This document shows positions 22,280 to 56,690 of a stretch of DNA of 64,000 nucleotides, piece by piece; the stretch's first letter is position 1; each line of letters starts with the position of its first letter. This DNA comes from Heliocidaris erythrogramma (lineage: Eukaryota; Echinodermata; Echinoidea; Camarodonta; Echinometridae). The notes beneath the pieces were generated by a model that worked only from the letters and a program-made list of their open reading frames with translations, was not told where the DNA came from and searched no databases. The DNA lies in the NCBI GenBank assembly GCA_025617745.1, contig CM046853.1:10928974-10992973 (forward strand), in the 5' to 3' direction. The position numbers and the translations under genes are program-made.

Positions 22280-22693
22280 AATAATCATATCACCAGTTCG
22301 CCTCACTACGATCGCTGCTCCAAACAGCACGTATCTAGCAAGCTGGTCTATGACATCACATCCCGTTCCCTCTTCCGAACCCCTTCCCCTTACCCCTAGC
22401 TCTGCCGGATTTTGCCAATTAACTGATCTCCGTTAACCGCTTCGCAGAGGGGAGAGAGATGACGCAGGCTCCTCCCTCTTCACAACAACCGTTAGCAATG
22501 TGAGTAAATGTTGAGCGTTGGCACAACTCAACTTTGGCAACACTTTGGAACCCAGTCGCGAGACTTCTCGTAAATTAGGGCTTAAAAGAAGAGGAAGGGG
22601 AAGAGGCGAATTTTCAAGGATATCTTCTTTCTTTCTTCGTTATGTAAGGCTCGCCTAGTTTGTCATTGGCAGAGGGTGTGTGATCCCGCGTTC
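22280..22693 (+). promoter_or_regulatory. Putative promoter/5' UTR region of the channel gene
   Basis: Relatively GC-rich, CpG-containing sequence directly upstream of the first coding exon, in contrast to the AT-rich DNA further left. No definite TATA or initiator element was identified. Confidence 0.35.
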
Positions 22694-22897
22694 ATGGACT
22701 TGTACTCTGTCTCCCCTCGAAGGCAGAACGATTCACGACGAAACAGCCTCCCTCAGCCGTTCGTTCTTCGCACTAACATCGGCGGTCGTGCACGACTTCG
22801 TTCACCGCCTCGCATGCTCTCTACTTCTGCCCTCAAATCGACCGGTGATTGTGGTCTAGCTTGCCAGGAGCTCTTTAGGGTGTGGCGGAGTTTCAAG

Positions 22898-44021
<21,124 letters not shown>

Positions 44022-44048
<27 letters not shown>

Positions 44049-44168
44049 ACATCGTCCACTACAGCAAACCACTGCAACATCGTCCACTACCAGAAACCAC
44101 TGCAACATTTTTTGTCTAAACATCGTCCACTATGCAACAAACCACTGCAAAATTTGCTGTCTAAACAG
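44022..44168 (+). repeat. ~43-bp tandem repeat spanning the channel stop codon
   Basis: About 3.5 units of caaaccactgcaacat...gtctaaacatcgtccacta with internal deletions. The first unit encodes the last residues and the TAA at 44046-44048; the later units form the start of the 3' UTR. Confidence 0.85.
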
Positions 44169-47100
44169 CGCTATATATTATAGGTGTGTTTGTAGCTCAG
44201 TTCTGCATTGCAAGACCAGAAAACACAGTTTTGAAACGCTGTTACCTTTATAGCTGTTTTCTCCAGTTTCGTAACTGCGTTTTAAAAGCCTGTTTCTGCA
44301 ACAAAAAAAACTTCGCAACAAACTTGTTTTGAACTGAACGCGTATCAAAACGCTGATTCTGGATAAATGGAATTATAGACGCACCCTAGTAACCAGAAAC
44401 AATAATAAATAGTTTCTTTGTTTGTGCAACAAATATCAAATTCATTATTCGTTTCCTTGTGAAAAAAAAATCATAATTAATTTCACAATTGGACTCTGCA
44501 ATCAGTTTTGCATCTTAAAATTCGAATGTGAATTGCTTTTGGTTTTGGGACTGTTCGATATATTGGCCAAAAATGAAGCTCTCCTATGTCATCTTTATCA
44601 CGTGCTCGCAAAAAATGAATGTCCTCATTTCTACATTGTTCTTATCATGTTGATATACATTACAATATTATGTCATATATCCTTACTTGTGTCTGTAATC
44701 GTTCATCTTTTTATTTTGGAACATAAGAATATGCCTTTAAAAGGGGACGCCTTACAAAATAATAAACTGTGCCTTACTCAAGAGTAGCGATGACATATAA
44801 TTTGGTCATTAATTCTGATATATACTATTTTCAAGTGTAAGGCAAAGATATTGCTATTTACGTGTTTCTAAATTTGGTTAGATAACCATCAACATTTTAA
44901 ATAGGACCTTTTATGATTATAAAATGAATGTTGATATGAAACTGTCCTCTTTAGGTGAAGGCATAAAATTAACCTCTTCTCCGTCATCAACTTCGATTAA
45001 AACTTAAATATTTTATTCCTATTCCTTTTAATATGGAGTTTGTCGACTGTTTAAACTAAATGTTATGTGGTATCAATATAAACCTGTGCATTGTTTTGCT
45101 TTGTTATGTTTATGATGGAGGGCTGATGAGATGACACTAAATGGATTCCTGACCAATTATTTTGTAGATATACGGAGAGGAACCATCATATGTCTATATG
45201 TCACATTGAAATAAACACATATTTGTTTTCTTGTAGTATTGTCATAAAAGGCAGTTATGGAAATATAAAAAAAAGACTATTCAAAGGTCTGAAGAATAAC
45301 CGTGAATGATTATTATCATAGCTGTATCGCCGATTTTCCAGTGATGTGTAAATAGGTGAAGACCATTATAAGCAATAAATGTATATAATATTGTAGATGA
45401 GTAATCCGGATTTTTAGTATTTATAGATTTTGTATGTAGGTGCCAATATATTTGTTCAGAAATATGTGATGGTATCGGGTGTAAATAAAATGATATTTTA
45501 AAGTTTGAAGTATGGACAATGGAATTTTAGATAGTGCCACGTGCAATTGATACGATTTCGTGAAGAAAAATGAAAGCTTGGACCAAATCTCTTTCGAGAA
45601 ATTGACATATAAACTGTCGATGCTATGAGTAGCTAAAAGGAAGTGTAAAATTATTGTATAAAATAATATAGCCTTCTGAAATAGTAACCAATACTTTCAT
45701 TAACTGTATACCTTTTGATACAATATACAAGACAGAATCTCTGTACATAATCACAGTGACAACATTGCGTATTTCATGTTATTTCATATAATACGCTTTG
45801 CAAGTACCGATGCAAAAGAAAGTGCAATTATCATCGTCTTTCAAAGTAACTTTTGTTCACATCCATTAGATATAAGTAAAGCTTAGTCACTTTATATATA
45901 GATATCGTTTTAAGGTCAAAAATTTCTCGCTTATTTTCTTTTCAAGAGACAATAAAAGAGAGTCTACTGAATTATTTTCAGGCGTATGTGTTTCGTATTG
46001 GTCTTCCTTGATCTTTTCGCCCCTTAGCAATCAATGTCAAAGTGATCTACTTGCGCGACCTGTCATTTTTCTATTCCCTCTCCTCTCTGTTCACTCTCCC
46101 TTCACTATTTTTTTCTCTTCCTTCTCATCCTTTGGATTTGCCCCCCACCCTCTCTATCTCTGCCCCAACCCTCTTCCCATCTCCCTCTCTCTCTTAGCCC
46201 TCTTTCCCTCCCTTCACCTTCCCTATCACGTTTTCTCCCTCCTCCTTTATCTTAATTCACTTTCCACATCAGAAAGACAACCCCAAGAACAACCGCCCCG
46301 GACAACTACATGTACCTCCTTGTCCCTGTGACAACTATCCCAGGAAATAACTCCACAGGACAACCCGACCCCGATAATTACCCCCAACTATCCCCATACA
46401 CCTAACTGGGCAGTATTTTAGATTAGGGGCAGTTGTCCTATGGAATCTCATGTTCAGTCTTTTCTAGCTTTCGAGGCATTTTTTTTAAATTGTATCTTCC
46501 ATGAAGCATTAGATGGCGTATGCATGTTCATATACTGACATAGCACTTTAATGATCACTTTAAAAGTGTCAACAAACAATATGAAAAGCAACGAACGTAC
46601 CTATTCTAATCTGCTTATAAAAAGAAAATGTTATCTATGATGCTATCTATAATCCAAAGTTCAAAGATCTTAGATACACACGTCTCAACTTCAACGGGAC
46701 TACCTTGAACACAATTATATATACAGATAATCTTAGAAGTCAGGCTTCCTTCTGTGTCTTTCCTGACCCAGTACGTACGTTTGTAAATGTTCAATTACAC
46801 GTTTATGAGTACAATCCACGTTCGTCATGAAATACAAAGTCCTATAGCGGGGCTTTTTTATTTTTATTTAGGGGGCATATACATGTAGATCGAATATAGG
46901 ATGGCGCGAGGCCATTGACAAAATATCCCAGAAAATCTTGAAATTAGGAAGTATCCCAAAAGCCCACATCTCTGAAATGGCGACAATGAAACTACGGTGA
47001 CACGGACTAATCTTGCAGCCTAGTTTTTAACTACACATCCCTAAGAGAGTAGACTTATTGCCCTCAGCATATCACGAGATTTAATAATACAACTTATATT

Positions 47101-48275
47101 TTTGTCTATATTGATTGTATAGTCTATTCACACATGAGTACTGCAAGCTGTAGTGAAAGACAACTCGGTGACCCGTAACATTTTTTTTGACAATAGGAAA
47201 AGTTGTTTTGAATGGTATATATCCGAAGGTTTAATGGACGTATTTTCGGGAGGTAAATGAATATGATTACAGAAATTTTCTAAACGAAATAGTCTCATCA
47301 CAAGTCTTCTTTAATCACCATTAAATTCAATGGTTTAGAAATAACATTTTATAATGTTGACTTTTTACGAAGCATGAAAGCTTATATCTTCTTTACTTTG
47401 AAGGAAGTCTGTTTCACGATAAAGTAATTATTTCCCACATGAAAAACCCCCTCAACTGTCACATGATATTGGCAACATCACATACAAATTTATCTGTCAG
47501 ATATTCATTGAAAAATTGATGGCACATTTGATTACAGGGTTGGAAAAAAGCTTGGAATATTTTTTTGGCGATGAGTATGTCTGATTTTAAATGCTAGTTT
47601 CTACTATATTGTGATGAATAATTCATCCAAATCGGATTAACTGTGTTGAATGAAGTCTACTGTTCCATCTTGTACCAAAGATTACGTAATATTGTTAAAC
47701 ATGTTACAATGGCTGACCAATGAACCACATGTTGTCAGATTTGCTCTATTTGTGTTTGAACATCTTGTTATACATTTCTGTACTTCACGTGGAATTTTGA
47801 AAAAGCTACGTGCAGTTTGCAGTCATTTTGAGGACTTCGGTATAGCAATTAAACTGTATCTGATTATTTAACTTTTTCGTTAGACATTTGCAAAAACAGC
47901 AAATATACGCTTCCGAATTCCAAGTGGACCTCTGCACTGTGTGATAAGCCTGATTTTTAATGTTGTGCTTTTAAAGTTAAAAAGGGACACATATCTTTTA
48001 TTTGAACCTCAAAGAAGAACTTAAAATGACGAGGGATATGTTTAAGACAAGAAATAATTCTTGGAATAAAAATATTCCAAACTTTTTTCCAACCCTGTAG
48101 GCAAGCATTAATTTCGCTCAAAGATATTTGTCTGTATTTATTTCCTTTACACAGAATATGTAAGTTCTTTAGATTTGATTGAATTACTTGGTGAATAGTA
48201 AGAATTAACAAACAAAGAGAACACAAACACACAATTGCCAAATAGTGATGCTATGGCTACCACGGGATTCAAACA
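44049..48275. other. 3' UTR of the channel gene and intergenic space to GAMT
   Basis: AT-rich, with several AATAAA hexamers on the plus strand (for example near 45212, 45367, 45483 and 45950), so the real poly(A) site of the channel gene cannot be chosen. A CT-rich block lies at 46010-46260. No convincing coding frame; the genes on either side converge. Confidence 0.6.
47997..48002 (-). terminator. Candidate polyadenylation signal of GAMT
   Basis: AATAAA on the minus strand about 275 nt after the stop codon at 48276-48278. Plausible but unproven. Confidence 0.4.
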
Positions 48276-51200
48276 CTATGCCTTAATGATTGTTGGTGTA
48301 ATCATGTAGTTGTAGGCATAGTAGCGGCACTCTTTTGGTGGAGAGATTGGTAGAAGTGCAGTAGATATATTCTCCTTCTTGAAACCGGCTTCGAGAAGTG
48401 AAGGAACTTGAGTCTCCTGCAGATTAAAAAAATAATAAAATACAAAAAATGGTATTAGACACAACTGAATTGAAAAAGATCATACTATCCTTCAATTATT
48501 TTTAAGTTAGGCTTTCATGCTTTTACAACAGTTGCATTTTTTTAACCTAAAATTAAAACAAGGCTCAGTCAGCCATGAACTAAAAAAAGAAATATGCGAT
48601 GCGCTTTAAAACCCCATACGGAGTGCGTATTGTGATAACTCCTTGGTATAATATGTCAAAAGGCTACTATGTTCACAATATACGTGGACACGGTAAAAAA
48701 ACAAGAATATTCACACAACTATTGAATGTCAGATCGTTGTAAAGGCAGATTCTTCTTTTGTCGTGGTCCTCGGATCTTATACAAAGTTTAGGTATACATT
48801 TATACGATATGCTTGTTGAACAAGGAAACATGTACTCGGGGAAAGAAAAATGGTTTACAAATATCGAATAAAGGGAAAGGAGGAAAAAGCTGTAGTTGAC
48901 CCGAATCCATTGTACTTCCCCCGTTCAAGCATAAAGTTACGAGCCTTTATTAATGAATACTTCTAACCACCGTGTGATCACGTTCACGTCACGTTGTCAC
49001 GTTAAACGACCTATCGTGAATAAAAAGCCGTGAATTCACGAAGGGTAGGGTGCAACATTTGTGAAATACATCCCTCTTATTGGCGAAGTGTCGGGTCCAG
49101 TTACCCGACAATTTATAAAAAAAAGTATTGCAAGTTACAAGTTATTCGTCAATAAGAGGGAGGTATTACACAAACGTTACACCCTACCCTTCGTGAATTT
49201 AGGGTTTAGTATTCACGAAAGTTCATGTAACGTGACGACAAAAGATGGTTCGACAAGTTACGATACCCATTTGTTATCCCAAGAGTTGCGATTGATATTA
49301 AGACGGAGCCCAGTGCAACTTCTTATAGAGATTTCGAATTAATCGAAATTCTCCTGACATAAGCAAGTGCCCAATCAATCGTAAATCCCCCACCAACCAT
49401 ACATGTATGTACCAATCAGTCGCAAGTCAACAAAAATCCAATGATGTGAAAATATGCAATCGACTTACATCAATCGCAAATCTTTATAAATTAAAGTAAC
49501 TTTGCAATTCCCTTCACTTTTCATGTCCACATAGAATCCTCAAATTAAAGAATATCAGATACCTGAAACATTTGTCGAATGTCTGTATACTTGGTCTTCA
49601 TGAGCTCTCCCCATGAGGTGAGGTTACAATAGGTCAGTACACCGCCGGGTTTCAATAATCTGAATGCATGGTTCTTGATGAAATCAAACTGATGAGTGTG
49701 CCATGTTGCATCGGAGAGAGGATATGTGTCGTACAGGATACCTGCATGTACCAATAAAAGAATTTGAGAGGATACACTCCAGGGGATACAATGACTTTGA
49801 GTTTGTCACTTGATTTGTTTTCGGAATTGATAATCAATCAAGTTTCATTATCGATTTTGCTAGTGTTAATCATGAATATATTTATAAACATATCAATGTT
49901 TTGTATCACTGAAATGTTGATTAAGTGGGATTAATCGTATTTTTGCATTCACAAGTGACTGCTGATCGATCAGTTATTTGTCATTCAATAACTGATATTG
50001 ATACTTTAATGATGGTACAGCAGTTATTGTCTGGAAAGATAATAAACATGTAGTGAGGTGTTCGCCAAAATAATGGACTATTTATGAACTAGTTGTATTC
50101 TATTAAAGGTTAGTCACATAGTTGGTAAGCCCTAAATTTTTAGATTTATTTTTAAAATCATAGAATGTTCATAATTGTAACCGCTGAAAGTTTTGCTCAG
50201 GTGAAGTAAGCACATCATAATAAATCGTTTAAAACTATACGGCTTTGAAAAGCCCCCTTTGCTTTACGAAGTTTTTGTAACCCCTATCAAATCTGTATAT
50301 GGAATTTTATACAACGCAAAATATGAATATGGCAATGCAGCTTTAGCATTATGTGTCCCTTCTACAAATTATGGAAAGACTGGTCATACCATCAAATTTA
50401 TTATCTGGTAGCGTTGGCACCACAGCTTCCCACATTCCTTTCATCGGAGTCACAGTATGAGGTTGAGCTTTCCTCCATTCTTGTAAGCGATCGAACACAC
50501 CATCGTTGCATTCTATGATAACGTGCTCGTTGATGGGAGCTTCTTGAATCTTGGTAGCTGCAATGGCCAGTCCGAAACCAATTTCTAGTACACAACCGCC
50601 TATGGAGATGAGGGCAGATAAAAACAATGAAATAAGTTAACAATTTAGCTCAAAAGACTTCTGTAACTTCATGTAAATTCTCCCATATCTTATCACCATA
50701 TGTAATTAATAAGCTTTAATGTTCTTCAAAATACTGGAATGATTTACCACTTAAAATTAGACAGTCTTCAAAAGACCTTGAAAACACATATATTTTGGGC
50801 AGCTTGTAGTTATTATGTTGTTTTTCTTACTACAAGTACTTTTAATTGTTTGAATTTAATGTAAGCGCTTTGGGCCTCGTGGGAAAAGCGCGGTATATGT
50901 AATAATAATCATAATGATTTCTACACAAATCTTATAAATTTGTTTTAGTAAAATAATGTTTGCATAGTACCGGTAATAGTATAAGTCTGAACAAAACTTT
51001 CGATGTAAATATCGAGATAATAACACACTTGATTTATAAAACAACAAAGACATACCATAATATGATAGTAACAAATATTAAAAAGAGATTAAATGAATAC
51101 ATGAAGTTTGAGCGAACATCGCAAATACGTTTAAGGGTTGTGTGCAACCAAAATGACTAAATTAGTCTAATTCAAAATGACACAAATGTCAGGACATGAT

Positions 51201-54200
51201 AGCATTGCATTAACATTATATTAACGTTGAGAAACACTTGCGTAGGGATAAATGAGAAAGTAATAGATAGCAAAGTTACGAATAAATTGATTTTATTTGA
51301 TTTATTGATTTCTATATCATCTCCATAAACATACATTTCATGCTCATGAATGTGACATGAATACATATTTCTTACATAGAAATATAATATTAAGTTACAA
51401 ACTGAATACCGTATTAATATTAGATATATAGGAGAGCTGCAACTTGAGCATGAAGCTTGATGCGCTTGTAGTTTTGATGCACATGAAACAAGGAAATATT
51501 ATCACATAAAAAATCCAGTAATGGATTACAGTTAAATGGCTAAGGAATATTGGATTACAAAGTGACAAAGCTACATTTTGTCATATAACATATCACATTT
51601 TGTAATTATACCTCTTGGTCTATATCATCAGCGACTTCGTAGCTTATTTTGTAAATTAACTTAACTGAAACAAGTTTTACTTATAGATTGCTTATCAATC
51701 AGTATACAACCTAAAGTATATTTCCTCCCCGAAACTGGACGTGAATTTAAAGATCCATCCATCCTAAAGATCAATCCAAGCTATAGTTCTAGATCTATAG
51801 ACCTGATAGATTAATGGGGAAAATATAGGGGGGGGGGTCCTCATGTAAATTGCCCCTTAGTTTTAATGATTGTATGATTGTGCATAAGAAGGATTTAATG
51901 TCAACGTATGTGCAGTTTATTAGCTGCTTTAGTTATGATTTGATTTTTTGATATTTTTTTTCCGTTTCAAAATAAAATGTTGAAAAGAATAACGATGTTT
52001 AAAGGGACCCTGCAACCAAATGCAACCCAAAGGCATTTTTTTTTGGTGTTGATACACGTACTCACAAAAGGTACACTAAGAAGCTGTGAAGTCCTTTCCT
52101 TAAAGGAAAATGAAACCCAAATTTGTATGCACTTTAACAGAAGCAGAAAAATCTTAGAAGCATGTCACTGAAAGTTTGAGGAAAAACGGACAAAGAATAA
52201 AAAAGTTATGAAGACTTTAAAAGCCTAAAATCGCTAAATGAAATTGGCAACATACTCATTATGCTAATGAGATGCTATGGCGGATTTGAGCTCTCTCCTT
52301 ATAGGTAAGAAATAATAAAATCATCAGGTTTTCACTTGAATTATCAACATTGTGCTTGAAATATATTGTGAGGAATAAATTTATGAACACCACCGATAAT
52401 ACTGAAATCAAATTTTCTAAGTCCATTATTACAGGCCTATTAGCTTCTAGGCCTTGTCTAGTTCTAGGTCATGTTTTCTATGAGAAAGTAAGCTATTGCA
52501 ATATTTATGTCTTTGACTCAGTTTTTAAACATGTACGAGATCTAGCACAAGCTTTCTAGTCTAGATCTAGATATTTAGATCGTGAAAGAAGTTTGAAAAC
52601 CTGGATTTCTTTTACTTAGCGCCGTAGTACCCTAACTGACTGAATCAACACCGGCACTATTGCCTATAAACTACGTGTAAGTGGGATGTATTTTCAGTAT
52701 TTTGAAGCAGCACTTTTCCAGATGAAGAAGGAGAATAAGAAGAACAAGAAGAACAAGGACAAGAACATAAAAAATAAAAAAGAATAAGAGGAAGAAGAAG
52801 AAGAAGAAGAAGAAAAAAACAATTTGGGGAGGAGGAGGAGGAGGAGGAGGAGAAGGAGGAGGAGGAGAAGAAGAAGAAGAAGAAGAATTCTAATATCCAT
52901 CTTACAAGTTAATGATCTGACGTTTACGCCGGTTGACCTTACCTTACGCTATAGCTAGCTAGTATTAGACTTTAACAGTTAGACCCTCGGCCTCCATCTG
53001 ATTAATGAGAATTTAGATTTAGAGTAGATCTAATTTTATAGTTAGATTCAAAAATAACGGTAGAGGAACAGCGTCATATCTGCCAAGGTAGACTCTAGTC
53101 TGGTACTGTCTTTTACTGAGAATTATTTTCGATAATCTAGATAATTGTTGCATCTGTCATTAATATAGCCTAGGCTAGGATGGGGATTGTGTGTCCGGAC
53201 ACTCAACAAAAATAAAGCTGTCACGTTTGTTGTTGATTCATTTAATTTTTAAAAATGCATTCAGGGGCGGATCAAGGATTTAGTAAACGGGGGGGGGGGG
53301 GCACACACCCAAAAAAAATGGTTTTCCCCTCCAAAATTGTCTGACAAGCAACAAAAAAAAAAACAAAAAACAAAAAAAGGTCCTCAGTATTTTTGTGTCT
53401 CTCCGGACAAGCAAAAAAAAAAAAAAAATCCTGGATCCGCCACTGGCATTAATTAATAAGTTAGAACTAACCACCATTTCCATGAATATTATTTGTTATC
53501 AATAACTTCGTGCAAAATAACTTTTAAATAATAAGCCAGTTCGGGGTTAGCCCATGGTACAAATGACCCCAAATATCCACAGATATTTTAGACATGGAGG
53601 GTCCCTTTATGTGCACTTCAGAAAAATAACTCTGGGAGTGATAGAGGTGCCTCATGAATAGCTTTTGTTTCCCCCTTTAAAAAGAATACTTCCACCTGGA
53701 TATCATGGAATGCACCATTAGTGCATAACTGAATAATGATTACATGACATTCATGAGCACATATCGAATATTAGTGTCAGTGGGTTTTAGAATTTGGTAG
53801 GCCTACAGATGACCTTTATCTGCTCATGCTCAGATTGCATCTCCGAAGTGGCTTATTCCTGCAATATTGCATGCAAACTTGTTCAAATCACAAATTTAAA
53901 ATCACTTGTCCGGATTTCCAAACTGTCCGGAGTGGTACATTGTACTAGTACTAGTAGTAGTAGGCCTAAACCTATAAATATTGATTATACTGCACATACC
54001 GTTTACTTTAATACTAACACTAAATAGCACGTGATCGATCACCGGCCGCGCCCAGCCGGCCCCAGGCCAAACCCTAGTTTCACGACAAAAATTACAAGTG
54101 ATCTGTAATATCTAGATCTACCGTAGATCTCTCACAAAAAAGTATAATCTAGGAATATATCCTTCAGTTTTCACATTTATTAAACAGGTACATCTATGAT

Positions 54201-54418
54201 AGGTGTAATCCACATCTAATTTAGTTACCTTTAGACGAAGCAACTTTAGCCAATTCGTGCATGTAGGGAGTTTCCCACCTTTCCATAACGGGCTTTCCCA
54301 TGATTTCCAAGTGCGTGTCGGCTTCGTTAAAATTTGCCATTGCTTCATTCCAGGTCGATTTACAGTCTTCACCGGACGAGAAAATCTTGTTGGCCATGAC
54401 TTCCGAAGACGACATCAT
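48276..54418 (-). CDS. GAMT: Guanidinoacetate N-methyltransferase
   Basis: Four exons in transcript order: 54418-54229, 50599-50390, 49741-49563, 48416-48276, giving 239 residues, close to the 236 of human GAMT and alignable end to end. The enzyme transfers the methyl group of S-adenosylmethionine to guanidinoacetate to make creatine in the cytosol. Visible signatures: [14 protein letters not shown] near the N-terminus, the SAM-binding [30 protein letters not shown] (catalytic-region Asp), [30 protein letters not shown] and the C-terminal [13 protein letters not shown]. All borders are GT-AG; the first two introns are phase 1 and the third is phase 0. The ORF begins ATGATG; the second ATG has the better -3 purine. 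No damage seen, so a working gene is expected. Confidence 0.97.
48996..49236. mobile_element. Foldback MITE in the last GAMT intron
   Basis: The left arm gtcacgtt...cgtgaat...attcacgaagggtagggtg...tccctcttattg and the right arm are inverse matches with scattered substitutions. The loop is about 60 bp. It lies between GAMT exons 3 and 4. Confidence 0.8.
52725..52890. repeat. (GAA)n/(GGA)n microsatellite
   Basis: Purine-rich triplet run in the first GAMT intron. Confidence 0.95.
53262..53445. mobile_element. hAT-like MITE (CAGGGGCGGATC family)
   Basis: Ends caggggcggatcaaggatt and atcctggatccgccactg; gcatt is directly repeated at both flanks. The interior is poly-G, poly-A and caagcaaaaaa, as in the copies at 40132 and 55181. 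Confidence 0.8.
53535..53835 (-). mobile_element. Copy A (uninterrupted) of an inverted-duplicate MITE
   Basis: Reverse complement of 56691-57229 apart from the insertion there. It includes tttagacatggagggtccct, the unoccupied version of the site filled by the hAT-like MITE in copy B. Its distal end near 53835 lacks the last few bases of the terminal repeat. Confidence 0.85.
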
Positions 54419-54759
54419 TTACAATTAGATTTCAACTTCAAACAGATAACCTTTATGCTACTTTTCCTGCCCTTTTATCCGAAAATGTATAAAGTTTATA
54501 ATTATGTAGGCCTAGACTCTTGTACTAGCATGTGTAGGCTTATAATATATGTGTACGTATGCGGTATATACGTATCGCGATATCGGACATCGAAGATCAT
54601 AATGGCCTCAATCTATCTCGCTCTCTCTCGACCTATGCTCTCGACATAATAAGCGACGCGGATTATTTCGAATGTATTATTATGATGCGATGGCATGCCT
54701 ATGCCTAGCGCACGCCAAGCGCCAGCGCTAGTACTTTTTACATGCATTGCACTGCACTT

Positions 54760-55140
54760 AAGGGAAGCTCGAGTTCTTGGAAAGGTAAAATATAATTTGT
54801 GAGCTTTCTCATTCTTTTTATGTTAGTTTGGAAGATCATCATAGTAGATGTGTCCACTGAAAAGGATTGCTCCTCAAATGTTCTCACATTCAAAATGTGA
54901 CAAGAAACAGCTGAAATGTTCGGGCCAAACATTTGTGTGTAACCCAATATATACACATTTCTGTGTGCAGTGCATCTGACTCTCAGTAGGATTGAGTCAA
55001 TTTCTTATCATTTTTGGTGATTTCAAAACCTTACAGCATACACCAATTCTTATTTGCTATATAATAAACCTTTCTCAATTTTTTGCAGTTTCTTTCACAA
55101 TTCAATCTCATGACCAGAAAGAACTCAACTTTATCCTTGC
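54760..55140 (+). repeat. Copy 3 of the three-copy ~370-bp interspersed repeat
   Basis: Same orientation as copies at 1621 and 28590; shares gagctttctcattc, ttcgggccaaacatt and catgaccagaa. Confidence 0.8.
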
Positions 55141-55180
55141 ACGTGGATAAACAATGGTAGACGTGTAGCATGGGCCTAGA

Positions 55181-55437
55181 CAGGGGCGGATCCAGGATTT
55201 TGTATAAGAGGGGGCACACAAATGCAGGTTTGTCAACTTTTGGAAGACCTCCAATATTCGCTCAGTGTGGGGGGAGTATCGGGGTCCAGTTTCCCTCCAT
55301 AATTCTCTGACAAGCAAAAAAAAAAAAAGTTTTCGTTCTAGAAGGGAGGGCACAATCGAAAAGGGGGGGGGGCACAATGCATATTTTCTTCCAAGGGGGC
55401 GCACGGGCTGGATGTGTCCCCCCTAAATCCGCCACTG
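55181..55437. mobile_element. hAT-like MITE with 8-bp target duplication
   Basis: Ends caggggcggatccaggattt and aaatccgccactg. Exact direct repeats ggcctaga at 55173-55180 and 55438-55445. The interior resembles the 40132 copy. Confidence 0.93.
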
Positions 55438-56121
55438 GGCCTAGATATGGGGCAATCGCGAGGGGCACCTCACTAGCTAGGGTATAGACATCTATGCCCA
55501 ATAAAAAGATTCAAATGCACTTTTATCATCACAATCGTCGATTAAAACTGTCTCATTGGCAAAAGTAGGTGTTACTCCCTGGTAGGTCTATAGTGAGTGG
55601 TTTGTGTACTATTGGTTTCACCGCTGCCCCCCCCCCCCCCATGGACGCCCCTGATTTTTTTCCAATAAGCGATGGTATCAATCATTCATAAACCTATATT
55701 ATGAACGTGGTGATCAAAATGCGTAGCCCAGTGAGTCGTAATAAACATAATATTAAGCGCAGAAGTGGAATTGCGTGACAAAAGTCTTTAAAGGGCACAC
55801 ATCATTCATAAAGTTAATTTTGAATACCAAAAAGTACAGTTGTTGATATATTTATGTCACACATACCCCGTCGAATACACTTTATCTTCTCTTTAAAAAC
55901 AATAAAACAACAAAAAAATGAGATCAGACATAAGGAGGGGGTAAGACTCCAAAGACTCCAAACGCCCCATAATGATTTTTGATATGTTACCCGTATGCCA
56001 CATCCTAGACTCCCATTCCGATCATACCAGAATGACTTGACGGCACGCAGACCATTAGGTCGTCTCCTACTGAGATGGAAGGTCAAGTCCAAAATGATGT
56101 AGTATATAGGATGCTGAACAT

Positions 56122-56386
56122 CAGTGGCGTATAGTACGGGGGCACAGTGGCATGTGACCCCTCCCACCATTGAATGGGGGACAAGAAAAAAAGAAACGAA
56201 AGAGAGAAAGAGGGATATAGAAAGGGGGACTGGGAAAAGAACGTGAAATTAATATGATGGGTCCCCTCCCCACACCTTTATCTCATCGATTGCCTAATTT
56301 GCACTTAAGCGTTTTGTAGACCGGTCCCCCCCCCCCCCCCCCCACCCCCGACGTCAGTGCCATCTCACGTTCCTACGCCACTTCAT
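56122..56386. mobile_element. MITE-like repeat with AGTGGCGTA ends
   Basis: agtggcgtatag at the left is mirrored by ctacgccact at the right, enclosing G- and C-rich tracts. Target duplication not resolved. Class inferred from similarity of style to the hAT-like copies. Confidence 0.55.
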
Positions 56387-56458
56387 GAAAGGAAAATAAA
56401 GTCCCGGGCAGGAATTGAGGGGGCTACCCCACCTCCATCCCGGCACCCCCCCCCCCCC

Positions 56459-56460
<2 letters not shown>

Positions 56461-56498
<38 letters not shown>

Positions 56499-56604
56499 AA
56501 TCGTCTACGATAGGCTTAGAAGGGAAACAAAGTGCCGGGCAGGAATTGAGGGGGCTACCCCCACCCCCATCCCCCCGAGAGAGAGAGAGAGAGAGAGAGA
56601 AATA
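56461..56604. repeat. (GA)n microsatellites within a duplicated ~120-bp unit
   Basis: Two GA runs, each preceded by ccgggcaggaattgaggggg and a C-tract. A third partial unit follows at 56635-56680, so the block is a tandem array of about 2.5 units. Confidence 0.8.
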
Positions 56605-56690
56605 TTCTATGATAGGCTTTAAAGGGAAACAAAGTCCCGGGCAGGAGGTAAGGAGGCTACCCCCCCCCCCCCCCTCGAGAGAAAGTATAA

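Larger units (their letters stand above)
17729..22693. other. Intergenic region between the lectin receptor and channel genes
   Basis: Begins with the lectin receptor 3' UTR. The rest is AT-rich without convincing coding frames. It contains a tRNA-derived repeat near 20010-20180, a hairpin element at 20416-20741, a GT/T-rich run at 20975-21065 and, from about 22280, a more GC-balanced stretch leading to the channel gene's first exon. Confidence 0.7.
50600..54228 (-). other. First intron of GAMT (3.6 kb)
   Basis: Contains a SINE-type tail at about 50860-50912 (gtaagcgctttggg ... aaaagcgcggtatatg then aat repeats), a probable repeat at about 51990-52330 without clear ends, a GAA/GGA microsatellite, a hAT-like MITE at 53262-53445 and copy A of an inverted-duplicate element at 53535-53835. 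No exon recognised. Confidence 0.65.

Noticed and set aside
22676..22897. Upstream in-frame extension of the channel's first exon
   Set aside because: Kept as an alternative only: residues before 22898 have no similarity to the channel family and ATG 22694 has a pyrimidine at -3.
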